Shown: positions 51,168 to 60,088 of the stretch, one piece after another
Layout of the letters: every line of letters begins with the position of its first letter
Numbering within the stretch: position 1 is the first letter of the stretch
Assembly (NCBI GenBank): GCA_023957775.1
Contig: JAMLGR010000004.1
Coordinates: forward strand, 62,001 to 126,000
DNA from: Fimbriimonadaceae bacterium
GTDB lineage: Bacteria > Armatimonadota > Fimbriimonadia > Fimbriimonadales > Fimbriimonadaceae
Direction of reading: 5' to 3'
Length of the DNA: 64,000 nt
The notes under the pieces: model-generated
Databases searched by the model: none
What the model was told of the DNA's origin: nothing
Seen by the model: the letters and a program-made list of their open reading frames with translations, nothing else
Program-made: the position numbers and the translations under genes

Positions 51168-52700
51168 ATGCCGCGCGCGCTGCTTTCCGTCACCGACAAG
51201 AGCGGAGTCGTCGCGTTCGCCCGGGGCCTCGTCGATGCCGGCTACGAGCTGGTCTCGACCGGCGGGACAGCGAGGGCGCTTCGCGAGGCGGGGCTCGCCG
51301 TGACCGACGTCGCCCACGTCACGGGATTTCCGGAGATGCTCGACGGGCGCATCAAGACGCTTCACCCAGCCATCCATGGAGGCCTGCTGGGAGACGTTCG
51401 AAACGCGGATCACCGGACCGCGATGGTGGAGGCCGGGATCGCGCCCATCGACGTCGTCGCGGTGAACCTCTATGCGTTCGAGAAGACGGTCTCGGGCGAG
51501 CACACGTTGGACGATGCGATCGAGTCGATCGACATCGGAGGACCCGCCATGATTCGCGCGGCGGCCAAGAACCATGCGAACGTGACCGTGGTCGTGGACC
51601 CTGGGGATTACGAGGGGGTTTTGGCGGGCGTTCGCAGCGGCGCCGTGGAATCGCAGCGGCTCGCGCTCGCTGCGAAGGCGTTTCGCCACACCGCTTACTA
51701 CGATTCGATGATCGCCCGGTACCTGAGCGATCGGGCAGAGGCTCCCCGGTACCCGGAAACGCTGACCCTCGGATGGCGCCGCACGCTGGCGCTGCGTTAT
51801 GGGGAGAACCCCCACCAGCACGCCGCGCTCTATACGGACCCGCTCGGCCAGCCCGGCGTGGCGCGAGCCGAGCAGCTTTGGGGCAAGGAGCTCAGCTACA
51901 ACAATCTGCTCGACGCGGACGCGGCGTGGGAGCTGGTCGCCGACCTTCCCGAAGGCGCGTGCGCGATCATCAAGCACGGGAACCCGTGCGGCGCCGCCGC
52001 GGGCGCGTCCTTGGGAGAGAGCTACCGCATGGCGCGGGCCAGCGACCCGATCTCGGCGTTCGGAGGCATCGCGGCGTTCCACGGTGCGGTCGATGGCGCA
52101 ACCGCCGCCGTGATGGCGGAAAAAGGGAACTTCCTCGAGGTCGTGCTGGCCACGGCGTTCGACGAGGAGGCGCTCTCCGTCTTCCGGGAGCGATCGGGCT
52201 GGGGGCAGGACGTGCGCCTGTTGGCCACCCCCCTGCCTCCGCGGGCCCCGGGCCTGGGTGTTCGCGCGTTGCGCGGCGGGGTGCTGCTCCAGGACACGGA
52301 CGAGGATCCCGGCCTGCCGTGGACCATCGCAAGCCGGCGGTCGCCGACCGAGAGCGAGATGGCCGCGCTCAAGTTCCTTTGGGCCGTGATTCCGCACGTG
52401 AAGTCCAACGCGATCGTCGTGGGCGTCGAGGGACGGTTGCTGGGCGTGGGGGCGGGGCAGATGAACCGCGTCCAGTCGGTCCGCCTGGCGCTCGAGCAAG
52501 CCGGGGCCGGTGCGCGGGGGGCCGCGCTCGCCAGCGACGCGTTCTTCCCGTTTCCGGACAGCGTGGAGACGGCCGCGGCCGCGGGCATCGCCGCGATCGT
52601 GCAGCCCGGGGGCAGCAAGAAGGACGAGGCGGTGATCGAGGCCGCGGACCGCCACGGGATCGCCCTGGTGATGACGGGCGTGCGCCACTTCCGGCATTAG
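51168..52700 (+). CDS. purH: Bifunctional AICAR formyltransferase / IMP cyclohydrolase
   Basis: 510 residues carrying out the last two steps of IMP synthesis. N-terminal MGS-like IMP cyclohydrolase domain (ALLSVTDKSGVVAFARGLVDAGYELVSTGGTARALREAG, GRIKTLHPAIHGGLL) and C-terminal AICAR transformylase domain (LRYGENPHQHAALY, IIKHGNPCGAAAG, SDAFFPFPDSVETAAAAGI). It is 1 bp after the preceding gene. A hairpin like that after mutS follows. No other pur gene is in the window. Confidence 0.97.
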   Translation: MPRALLSVTDKSGVVAFARGLVDAGYELVSTGGTARALREAGLAVTDVAHVTGFPEMLDGRIKTLHPAIHGGLLGDVRNADHRTAMVEAGIAPIDVVAVNLYAFEKTVSGEHTLDDAIESIDIGGPAMIRAAAKNHANVTVVVDPGDYEGVLAGVRSGAVESQRLALAAKAFRHTAYYDSMIARYLSDRAEAPRYPETLTLGWRRTLALRYGENPHQHAALYTDPLGQPGVARAEQLWGKELSYNNLLDADAAWELVADLPEGACAIIKHGNPCGAAAGASLGESYRMARASDPISAFGGIAAFHGAVDGATAAVMAEKGNFLEVVLATAFDEEALSVFRERSGWGQDVRLLATPLPPRAPGLGVRALRGGVLLQDTDEDPGLPWTIASRRSPTESEMAALKFLWAVIPHVKSNAIVVGVEGRLLGVGAGQMNRVQSVRLALEQAGAGARGAALASDAFFPFPDSVETAAAAGIAAIVQPGGSKKDEAVIEAADRHGIALVMTGVRHFRH

Positions 52701-52724
52701 GGCTCGGCCGTGGTGGCGAGGTGC

Positions 52725-52745
52725 CACGCCCGCTGGACGGGCGTG
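52725..52745 (+). terminator. Hairpin after purH, same family as after mutS
   Basis: Stem CACGCCCG / CGGGCGTG with a 5-nt loop inside AGGTGCCACGCCCG, nearly identical to the one at 15967-15987. No T-run. Either a recurrent 3'-end hairpin or a dispersed palindrome. Confidence 0.5.
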
Positions 52746-52902
52746 TGTCGGCAAGTGGAACCGCATCGGTCCCAGGTGGCAGGGGCGTGGCGCATTTCGC
52801 GCGTTCGTTCGGCCCGTGTAACTCTGGGGCTTCTTCGGGGCGTATGAAAATCGGAGAACCAACGGACGATCAGGTATCGTCAAAGTTCAACGGAGGATTC
52901 CA

Positions 52903-53205
52903 GTGAAGAATCAAAACGATTTGATCATCGCCATCTCCGCGGTCGTGTTGATGCTCATCGGTGTCGGCGTGAGTTATGCGACCGCGCGCAAGCCCATCAA
53001 ACCTGGGCCTCCGGAGACAGTGGTGGTGACCCCGGCGCAGATGCCCGAGGGTTCGGTTCAGTTTGCCAATTCGTTGCCTGCGGCATCGGACAGCAACATC
53101 CCCGGCGGCGGCGTCGCCAGCGGCGGGATGGGCGGTCTGGCCGGCGGTGCGGGTCCTTCCGGCGGCGTGCGCAAGAAGGGTCCCATGGGCGCGGCGGGCA
53201 CCTAG
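52903..53205 (+). CDS. Small membrane-anchored Gly-rich protein
   Basis: 100 residues from a GTG with a good ribosome binding site (GGAGGA). One membrane helix (LIIAISAVVLMLIGVGVSYA) and a disordered Gly/Pro/Ala-rich remainder ending in a Gly-Met-Gly-Gly repeat region. No recognisable domain. A strong hairpin follows, so it is probably monocistronic. Confidence 0.62.
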   Translation: MKNQNDLIIAISAVVLMLIGVGVSYATARKPIKPGPPETVVVTPAQMPEGSVQFANSLPAASDSNIPGGGVASGGMGGLAGGAGPSGGVRKKGPMGAAGT

Positions 53206-53220
53206 AATCCTCCCTTTTCG

Positions 53221-53265
53221 AACGAACCTCCGGTCCGAGTGCAACACGCGGGCCGGAGGTTCGTT
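53221..53265 (+). terminator. Long hairpin after the small membrane protein
   Basis: A perfect 13-bp stem AACGAACCTCCGG / CCGGAGGTTCGTT, extendable to 16 pairs with one GU, lies 15 nt after the stop. No T-run follows. Likely a 3'-end hairpin. Confidence 0.55.
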
Positions 53266-53324
53266 GCGTAAGACCCCTCCGATGGTTCAAACTGAGAGCT
53301 CGTGCCCGCGGGCTTTACACACTC

Positions 53325-53591
53325 ATGCCGCCTCCAACTGTGCTCAACGTGGGGTTCTACAACTACGTGCTGACCGACAAGGTCGTGGCGCTGGTGAGCA
53401 GCGAGTCGGCCCCGATGCGGCGGCTGATCCAATCGATCCGCAAATCCGAGCGGCTCATCGACGCCACCCAGGGGCGCCGCACCAAATGTGTGATCTTCAC
53501 GACGGGGGAAGCCGTGGTGCTTTCCGCCATCTCCCAAGAGACGCTCGCCAAGCGCCTGTCGGCCGAGGAGCTCCCCTCCGATGAGGAGTGA
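53325..53591 (+). CDS. remA: RemA-family regulator (DUF370)
   Basis: 88 residues: [70 protein letters not shown]. This matches RemA of Bacillus (89 residues), a DNA-binding regulator of matrix and osmoprotectant genes that forms oligomeric rings. It overlaps mreB by 11 bp. In Firmicutes remA neighbours gmk; here it leads the cell-shape genes. The -10-like TTTACA lies about 5 nt before the ATG. Confidence 0.9.
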   Translation: MPPPTVLNVGFYNYVLTDKVVALVSSESAPMRRLIQSIRKSERLIDATQGRRTKCVIFTTGEAVVLSAISQETLAKRLSAEELPSDEE

Positions 53592-54648
53592 AAACGCGAC
53601 GCCGCAGTTCCTCAAGCAGTTCCTCTCGAAGTTCGGGCGCGACATCGGGATCGATCTGGGGACGGCGAACACCCTCGTCCACGTCGCCGGCCGAGGCGTG
53701 GTGCTCCGCGAGCCGAGCGTGATCGCGATCAACAAAGACACCGGCGAGGTGTATGCGGTCGGAGAGGAGGCCAAACGGATGTTGGGCCGGACTCCGGCGA
53801 ACATCGTGGCGATCCGGCCGCTCAAGGACGGGGTGATCGCAGACTACGACCAGACCGAGAAGATGCTCAAGTACTTCATCGGGAAGGTGTCGAAGCGGTT
53901 CCTGCTTCGCCAAAGCGTCGTCGTGGGCATTCCGAGCGGCGTGACCGAGGTCGAGCGCCGCGCGGTCATCCAGGCGACGCGCCGCGCCGGAGCCACGCAG
54001 GCCTTCGTGATCGAAGAGCCGATGGCCGCCGCCATCGGGGCGGGAATGCCGATCGAGGATCCGATCGGGTCGATGATCGTGGACATCGGCGGCGGCACGA
54101 CCGAGGTGGCCGTGATCTCGCTGGCGGGCATCGTGCACTCGCGCTCGATCCGCATCGCGGGCGACGAGATCGACGACGCGATCAGCGCGTACATCCGACG
54201 CGCCTACAACCTGTACGTGGGCGATCGGACCGCCGAGCAGACGAAGATCGAGATCGGGAGCGCCTTTCCGTTGGAGCAGGAGCTGAACATCCAGGTCAAG
54301 GGTCGGGACCTCGTGACGGGTCTCCCCCGAAGCGCCGTGATCACGAGCGAAGAGGTGCGCATGGCGATCGCAGAACCGCTCAACGCGATCGTGGAGGCGG
54401 TCAAACTCACGTTGGAGGCCACCCCTCCCGAACTAGCCGCCGACGCGATGAACAGCGGCATCTTCTTGGCGGGCGGAGGGGCTCTCCTGCGCGGGATCGA
54501 CCACCTGATCTCCCAGGAAACGGGGTTGACCGTGCACATCGCCAACGACCCTCTGAGCTGCGTCGTGATCGGGACGGGCAAAGTCGTGGAGGCGATGCAC
54601 GAGAACCCCGAGATCCGACGAATGCTGGAGAAGTCATCAAGGACGTAA
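53581..54648 (+). CDS. mreB: Rod shape-determining protein MreB
   Basis: 355 residues, actin fold: [26 protein letters not shown] (phosphate 1), [52 protein letters not shown] (phosphate 2) and [18 protein letters not shown] (adenosine). It has a short N-terminal extension ([18 protein letters not shown]) with amphipathic character, which may help membrane binding. It builds the filaments that guide lateral wall synthesis. Second gene of remA-mreB-mreC-mreD. Confidence 0.97.
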   Translation: MRSENATPQFLKQFLSKFGRDIGIDLGTANTLVHVAGRGVVLREPSVIAINKDTGEVYAVGEEAKRMLGRTPANIVAIRPLKDGVIADYDQTEKMLKYFIGKVSKRFLLRQSVVVGIPSGVTEVERRAVIQATRRAGATQAFVIEEPMAAAIGAGMPIEDPIGSMIVDIGGGTTEVAVISLAGIVHSRSIRIAGDEIDDAISAYIRRAYNLYVGDRTAEQTKIEIGSAFPLEQELNIQVKGRDLVTGLPRSAVITSEEVRMAIAEPLNAIVEAVKLTLEATPPELAADAMNSGIFLAGGGALLRGIDHLISQETGLTVHIANDPLSCVVIGTGKVVEAMHENPEIRRMLEKSSRT

Positions 54649-54662
54649 ACACCCACCCCGCG

Positions 54663-55451
54663 TTGGATTGGCTGCTCTTGGTGGCCCTTTGCGGGCTGGG
54701 GATCGCGTTGGGCCGGATGCAGACGACGGCGCGTCAGGCCGGAAGGCTGGACGGGGTGAGTCAGACGGTGATGTCGGCCGTCCATCCAGCCTCGAAAACG
54801 CTGGAAGGGGCGCTGGACGGCGTAGCCGACTTCGTCACGGGCATCGTCTCGGCCAACGATCTGGTCTCTCGGAACCGCGCCCTGGAGGCGAGGGTGCGCG
54901 CGATGGAGCAGTACGACGAGAGGGTCAAGGCGCTGACCCAGGACATCGACGCGTTGCGGCGCGAGATCGGGTTGGAGCCGGTTGCGGGCAGGAAGAAGAT
55001 CGCCGCGAACGTAACGATGTACTTCCCCTACGAGAACCGCATCGTCATCGACGTCGGCAAGAAGCAGGGGGTGTGGTCGGGGCTTCCCGTGGTCACGGCA
55101 GACGGGTTGTTGGGCGTCGTGCAGGTGGTCGAGGAGCACGTGAGCCACGTGTCGCTGCTCAGCAGCCCCACGCTTCGCGTCGGAGCGGTGACCAACCGCG
55201 ATCCGGCGCCGGCCGGCCTGCTCCACGGAGAGTCCTCGGACGTTCTGATCTTCGAGCTGCTCGACTCGAAGCAGCCGGTGGAAACGGGCGACCTGGTGAT
55301 GACCTCGGGCTTCTCTGAGAACATCCCGCGCAACATCCCCATTGGGAGGGTGGTGCGTCTCGAGGATGATCGCGAGTTCGGGACGCGGCGCGCGCAGGTG
55401 TACCCGTTCGCGCAGATCGGCAATGTGCGCGAGGTGTTCGTGCTGCGATGA
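54663..55451 (+). CDS. mreC: Rod shape-determining protein MreC
   Basis: 262 residues. N-terminal membrane helix (WLLLVALCGLGIALG), a coiled coil (SRNRALEARVRAMEQYDERVKALTQDIDALRREIG) and the beta-barrel domain (MYFPYENRIVIDVGKKQGVWSGLPVVTADGLLGVV, GDLVMTSGFSENIPRNIPIGRV). No ATG is in frame: the start is a TTG at 54663 or another rare codon. Weak ribosome binding site. It links MreB to the elongation machinery in the periplasm. Confidence 0.92.
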   Translation: MDWLLLVALCGLGIALGRMQTTARQAGRLDGVSQTVMSAVHPASKTLEGALDGVADFVTGIVSANDLVSRNRALEARVRAMEQYDERVKALTQDIDALRREIGLEPVAGRKKIAANVTMYFPYENRIVIDVGKKQGVWSGLPVVTADGLLGVVQVVEEHVSHVSLLSSPTLRVGAVTNRDPAPAGLLHGESSDVLIFELLDSKQPVETGDLVMTSGFSENIPRNIPIGRVVRLEDDREFGTRRAQVYPFAQIGNVREVFVLR

Positions 55452-55927
55452 GCGGGGGACGCCGATGGGTGGTGGCGGGTATGTGCCTCTACGTCGCTGC
55501 CGCGCTCCAGCCGCTGACGCTCCGCTACGCGCTGTGCGGTCTGCGTCCGGACTTCCTGTTGATCGTCCTCGCGGTGTTCACCCACTTCTCGTCGCGGCGC
55601 GGCGGCTTGGTGCTCGGCTTCCTGACGGGGGTGGTGGCCGGGGCTCTTCCGGGCGCGAACATGGCCCATTACGTGATCAGCCGATCCCTTGCGGGCTTCT
55701 GCGGCGCGTGGGCCCGTGCGTTCGGATTCGAGGAGGGGCTTGCCACCGCGGCGGCCAGCGCCTTTGCGATCACGCTGATCGCACAGTTGGTGTTGATGTT
55801 CCTCGCTCCACCTGCACGAATTGGGCCCTTCCTTGGGGCTACAATAGGCTCTGCGGTGCTGAACGGTGTGCTGGCCATCCCGCTCTACGCGCTGGTATCG
55901 AGAGTCCTCGGGCCGATCGAGCGCTAA
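55448..55927 (+). CDS. mreD: Rod shape-determining protein MreD-like
   Basis: 159 residues with about five hydrophobic helices; starts MSGGRRWVVAGMCLYVAAALQPLTLRYALCGLRPDFLLIV, as in MreD. The ATG overlaps the mreC stop by 4 bp. Sequence is poorly conserved, as usual in the family; the position after mreC supports the call. Confidence 0.82.
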   Translation: MSGGRRWVVAGMCLYVAAALQPLTLRYALCGLRPDFLLIVLAVFTHFSSRRGGLVLGFLTGVVAGALPGANMAHYVISRSLAGFCGAWARAFGFEEGLATAAASAFAITLIAQLVLMFLAPPARIGPFLGATIGSAVLNGVLAIPLYALVSRVLGPIER

Positions 55928-55944
55928 GCCGCACGGTACGAAGC

Positions 55945-57198
55945 ATGAGCAAACACATCAACGTGCTGGAGATGGCGCGCGAACAACTCGCGATCGCCGC
56001 CCGGTATCTCGATCTCGACGAGGGGCTTCACGCCGTCCTCGCCCAACCGAAGCGGCAATTGGTCGTCAACTTCCCGGTCGTGCTCGACAACGGGCAAGTG
56101 CAGGTGTTCCAGGGCTACCGCGTGCAGCACAACGCGACGCGGGGGCCCACAAAGGGCGGCATCCGCTACCACATCGACGTGGATCTCGACGAGACCACCG
56201 CGCTCGCGATGTGGATGACGTGGAAGTGCGCCGTGGCGAACATCCCTTACGGCGGAGCCAAGGGGTCGGTCAAGGTCGACACCAAGCAGCTTTCCAAGCG
56301 CGAGCTCGAGAAGCTCACCCGTCGCTTCACCACGGAGATCACCCCGATCCTCGGCGAGTTGGGCGACATTCCCGCTCCCGACATCGGCACGAATGCCCAG
56401 GTGATGGCCTGGATCATGGACACGTACTCGATGCAGAAGGGCTTCACGGTCCCCGGCGTCGTGACCGGCAAGCCGATCGAACTGGGCGGTTCCGAGGGGC
56501 GCGTCGAGGCTACGGGCCGCGGGGTGATCGTCTCCGCCCAAGAGTCGGCGAACTCGATGGGCTTCTCGCTCGAGGGGGCGCGGGTCGTCGTGCAGGGCTT
56601 CGGCAACGTGGGGTCGGTCGCAGCGATTCTCGCCGAAGAGGCGGGCGCGACGGTGATCGCGGTCAGCGATGCCCGCGGCGGCATCGTCAACACGAACGGG
56701 CTGCCCGTGAGGGAGCTTGCCGATCGGTACTCCGGACGCGAAGGCGGGATCGCCGAGTACAGGGACGCCGAGCCGATCTCGAACGAGGATCTGTTGGAGC
56801 TGGATTGCGACGTGTTGATCCCCGCGGCCATCGCCGCGCAGATCCACGCGGAGAACGCCGGCAAGATCAAGGCGAAGCTGATCGTGGAAGGGGCGAACGG
56901 GCCGTGCACCCCCGAGGCGGACCACATCCTCTCGGACAAGGGGGTGCGCATCGTCCCCGATGTCCTCGCCAACGCAGGCGGTGTGATCGTCAGCTACTTC
57001 GAGTGGGTGCAGGACCTGCAGAACTTCTTCTGGGAAGAGAACGAGGTCAACAACAAGCTCACACGCATCATGCGCCACTCGTGCGCAGCCGTCGAGCGCA
57101 CCATGGTCTCGCACAAGACCGACATGCGCACGGCCGCCTACATAATCGGTGTGAAGCGCGTGGCCGAGGCGACCACGACCCGCGGCATCTATCCGTAG
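55945..57198 (+). CDS. Glutamate dehydrogenase (Glu/Leu/Phe/Val dehydrogenase family)
   Basis: 417 residues. Substrate and catalytic Lys region GGIRYHIDVDLDETTALAMWMTWK and VANIPYGGAKGSVKVD; APDIGTNAQVMAWIMDTYS; Rossmann motif VVVQGFGNVGSVAAILAEEAG. It interconverts glutamate with 2-oxoglutarate and ammonia. Its length fits the 410-420-residue hexameric NAD(P) type. Start ATG 55945, 17 bp after mreD. A strong GC hairpin follows. Confidence 0.92.
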   Translation: MSKHINVLEMAREQLAIAARYLDLDEGLHAVLAQPKRQLVVNFPVVLDNGQVQVFQGYRVQHNATRGPTKGGIRYHIDVDLDETTALAMWMTWKCAVANIPYGGAKGSVKVDTKQLSKRELEKLTRRFTTEITPILGELGDIPAPDIGTNAQVMAWIMDTYSMQKGFTVPGVVTGKPIELGGSEGRVEATGRGVIVSAQESANSMGFSLEGARVVVQGFGNVGSVAAILAEEAGATVIAVSDARGGIVNTNGLPVRELADRYSGREGGIAEYRDAEPISNEDLLELDCDVLIPAAIAAQIHAENAGKIKAKLIVEGANGPCTPEADHILSDKGVRIVPDVLANAGGVIVSYFEWVQDLQNFFWEENEVNNKLTRIMRHSCAAVERTMVSHKTDMRTAAYIIGVKRVAEATTTRGIYP

Positions 57199-57204
57199 GT
57201 AGGG

Positions 57205-57227
57205 CGGGCGGGCGAGGGGCCCGCCCG
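57205..57227. terminator. GC-rich hairpin between convergent gdh and ligD
   Basis: Nine-bp stem (CGGGCGGGC / GCCCGCCCG, 5-nt loop) right after the dehydrogenase stop and before the end of ligD. Slightly T-rich on the plus side. Possible bidirectional terminator. Confidence 0.55.
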
Positions 57228-57256
57228 AGTGTTGAGTGTTGACCTTCGACAAGGCC

Positions 57257-60034
57257 TCATCCCAGCAGTTTCGCGACGTCCACCTTCTCTTCCAAGATGC
57301 CCTTCCACAGGTCGCCCTTGACCTCCAGTCGCGCCATCACCGTGCGAACGGTGAAGTCGGTGGGATACACGTTCTCCAACTCGTCCCACTCCACGGGCAC
57401 CGAGACCGGCGCGCCGGGTGCTGGGCGGGGCGAGTAGATGCTGGCCAGGGTCTTTCCCCGGACGTTCTGGTTGTGGTCGTAGAAGATCTTCCCGGTGCGT
57501 TTCGGGACCGACCACTCCATGGTCACGTCCTTGGGTCGCTGGCGCAGGAGGTGGTGGCCGAGCGTGGCGGCGAACGCGCGCACCGCGTCGTACTCCAGGT
57601 TCCGCACGATCGGCACGAAGATGTGGATGCCGGTCTTGCCGGACAGCTTGGGAAAGCCCTTGAGCCCCAGGGCCTCGAGGATCGGACGCAGGGCAAGGGC
57701 GATCTCCACCGTCTTGGCGAAGGCGGCGCGGTCGAGTTCGGGCTCGGCGCCCTTCTTCTCGTTCCCTGAGTAGATGTAGGGATCGAGGTCGATCACCATG
57801 AAGTCCGGGTAGTTGAGCACGGACGCCTCCAGTGCCTCCTCGCTCGACCAGAAGTCGAGCCCCTTGTCGCGGGCGTCCGGCTCCGGCGAGATTCGCGAGT
57901 ACCACGTGTGCAGCTCGAGGTCCGCGATCTGGCCCAGCCACAGGAGCGTGGGCAGGTTGTTGCACACCATGTACTCGGTGGCCTTCTGGTTGTGGCCCGA
58001 GAAGATGCGGAACGTCTCCACGAAGGGCGGGAGGTCGTGCTCGTAGTGCTTCTGGTAGAAGTGTTCGCCCTCGATGCCGTGCGGGTAGCGCGTGAGGGTG
58101 ATCGGCCGGTCGCGCATGTTCGGCAGGAGATAGGGTGAGACCTGGGCGAGGTAGCGCAGGTAGTCGCGCTTGGTGACGGGGGCTTCGTCCCCGAGTCCCG
58201 GCCAAAGGGGCTTGTCCGGGTTGGTGACCGCCACGATCGCCCCTTGCACCTGGAGTTCGAACCCCTTCGTGGCCCCGTCGATCTGGTCGAGGACGGCATC
58301 CAGGTTCGCTTCGATCGCGAGCGCCTCGGCTGGATCCGTGGGCGGGGTGACCGGGGCGGCTTCGGCCGGGTCGGGCCCGGGAGGCGCGAGATCGGGCCGC
58401 ATGCGCAAGAAGACCGGCGCGCGCAGGTTCCCTTCGTCCGTGAGGTTCGCGTACTTCACCTCGCACGCGAGCACGGGCGCGACCCACGTCGTGCCTGGCG
58501 GCGCCGGGGGAGGAGGATCGAACGGGCACTGGGTTTGCGAAATCTCGTCGAGCTGCTTGCGAAACGTCGCAAGCATCGTATCGTCGAACCCGCTCCCCAC
58601 GTTTCCGAACGAGACGAGCTTGCCTTCTTGAAATTGGCCGACGCACAGGGATCCGAAGGTCTCCTTTCGCGCGCCTTCGCCTTGAGTGAAGCCGCCGATG
58701 AAGAAATCGTCGCTCAAGAAGGTCTTGCACTTGAGCCACTGGTCGGAGCGCGCGCCGGGCGCGTACCGGCTGTCGAGGCGTTTGGCGACGACCCCCTCCA
58801 GCTCCATCTGCCGTGCGGCTTCGAACAAGACCTTGCCTTCTCCGGGGTAGTGGTCCACGCGCTGGAGGTGGGCGCCGGGCAGGGCGATCGTCTCGAGGAG
58901 CTCCTTGCGGGCCGAGAGAGGCGTGCGGGTAAGGTCCCACCCGTCCAGGTGGAGCACGTCGAACACGCAGTACGAGGCGGGCACTTTGCGCGAGGCGTTC
59001 CGGATGTCGAGGTCGCGATCGAGGAGGAACCGCTTCATCAGCGTCTGGAAGTTGACCTTCTTGCGCTCGTCCAGGGCGATCACCTCTCCGTCGAGCACGG
59101 CTTGGCGCACATCGAGCGCCGCGAGCTGCGCGACGACCGCCGGGAACTTGCGGGTGACGTCCTTCTCGCCTCGCGAGAGCAGCTTGACCCTCCCCCGGTC
59201 GAGGATCGCAACGATCCGGATCCCGTCCAGCTTGAGTTCGAACGTCCACCGGTCGTCGTCGAAGGGCTGGTCGCACGAGCTGGCGAGCATGGGCTTGAAG
59301 GCCTCGGGGAGCGGCGCGCGGCGGGCGTCTTGAACCTGGGAGGCGGGATGGACGGGGGGTTCCTCCGCGGCCTTCCGACCCCCGCGCACGTCCTCGAGGG
59401 TCCTGCCGGAGAGCACGGACGTTTCCGGTGCGAGCAGGGTGTCCTCAGCTTCCTGGGCATAGGGGTCCCGGTGTTTCAGCAGGAGCCATTGGTTGTCGCC
59501 GGTCTTGATCTTCACGAACGCGTACGAGCCCTTGAGCCGCTCGCCTCTGAACCAGAGCGAGAGCTTGCCGGCTTCCAAGCCCTTGCGCACCCGGCGCAGC
59601 GCCTCGTCGCGGTCGAGCTGGACCGGAGTGCCGTCGTCGTCGGGAAGGTAGGTCCCCGCATCCCAGACGATCATCTCTCCGCCGCCGTACTGACCCTTGG
59701 GGATCTGCCCCTCGAAGTGGCGGTACTCGAGCGGGTGGTCTTCGACCTTCATCGCCAGCCGCTTTTCGCCAAGGAGCGCGCTCGGCCCCTTCGGCACCGC
59801 CCACGAGATCAGCACGCCGTCGAGTTCGATCCGGACGTCGTAGTGCAGATTGCGCGCCGCGTGTTTTTGGACGACGAACAGCAGGGGCCCGTGCGCAGGG
59901 GCAGCCTCGCCGGGACCCGGCTCCGGGGTGACCGAAGCGCTGCGCTTGGCCGCGTACCGTTCGAGCGCTCCGCGCTCTTCGTCCATCGGTTTTCGTTCGT
60001 CGCTTGTCGTGTGTCCCTTCTTGGACTTAGGCAT
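57257..60034 (-). CDS. ligD: ATP-dependent DNA ligase LigD (PE-LIG-POL)
   Basis: 925 residues with three domains. Phosphoesterase, about 40-200: HAARNLHYDVRIELDG, SWAVPKGPS, EDHPLEYRHFEGQIP. Ligase, about 240-560: the adenylated Lys in FELKLDGIRIVAIL, DGEVIALDERKK, LVSFGNVGSGFDD. Polymerase, about 620-920: NPDKPLWPGLGDEAPVTKRDYLRYL, PHGIEGEHFYQKH, FMVIDLDPYIYSG. It repairs double-strand breaks by NHEJ with Ku. The order PE-LIG-POL is that of the Pseudomonas enzyme, not of Mycobacterium (POL-PE-LIG). The start is uncertain: ATG 60034 gives a tail encoded by repeat sequence (GHTTSDERKP), while ATG 59986 (MDEERGALERYAAKR) avoids it. Confidence 0.95.
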   Translation of the reverse strand: MPKSKKGHTTSDERKPMDEERGALERYAAKRSASVTPEPGPGEAAPAHGPLLFVVQKHAARNLHYDVRIELDGVLISWAVPKGPSALLGEKRLAMKVEDHPLEYRHFEGQIPKGQYGGGEMIVWDAGTYLPDDDGTPVQLDRDEALRRVRKGLEAGKLSLWFRGERLKGSYAFVKIKTGDNQWLLLKHRDPYAQEAEDTLLAPETSVLSGRTLEDVRGGRKAAEEPPVHPASQVQDARRAPLPEAFKPMLASSCDQPFDDDRWTFELKLDGIRIVAILDRGRVKLLSRGEKDVTRKFPAVVAQLAALDVRQAVLDGEVIALDERKKVNFQTLMKRFLLDRDLDIRNASRKVPASYCVFDVLHLDGWDLTRTPLSARKELLETIALPGAHLQRVDHYPGEGKVLFEAARQMELEGVVAKRLDSRYAPGARSDQWLKCKTFLSDDFFIGGFTQGEGARKETFGSLCVGQFQEGKLVSFGNVGSGFDDTMLATFRKQLDEISQTQCPFDPPPPAPPGTTWVAPVLACEVKYANLTDEGNLRAPVFLRMRPDLAPPGPDPAEAAPVTPPTDPAEALAIEANLDAVLDQIDGATKGFELQVQGAIVAVTNPDKPLWPGLGDEAPVTKRDYLRYLAQVSPYLLPNMRDRPITLTRYPHGIEGEHFYQKHYEHDLPPFVETFRIFSGHNQKATEYMVCNNLPTLLWLGQIADLELHTWYSRISPEPDARDKGLDFWSSEEALEASVLNYPDFMVIDLDPYIYSGNEKKGAEPELDRAAFAKTVEIALALRPILEALGLKGFPKLSGKTGIHIFVPIVRNLEYDAVRAFAATLGHHLLRQRPKDVTMEWSVPKRTGKIFYDHNQNVRGKTLASIYSPRPAPGAPVSVPVEWDELENVYPTDFTVRTVMARLEVKGDLWKGILEEKVDVAKLLG

Positions 60035-60085
60035 GATGCGCCCCCCGGTCCGAACGACAAGCGATCCACGACAAACGACCCACGC
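59996..60085. repeat. ACGACAA-type arrays around the ligD start
   Basis: Heptamer units of the TCGTTTGTC family occur inside the first codons of ligD (59996-60021) and again in opposite orientation in the gap before it (60050-60082). Together they form an inverted pair about the ligD ATG. Confidence 0.65.
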
Positions 60086-60088
60086 CTC

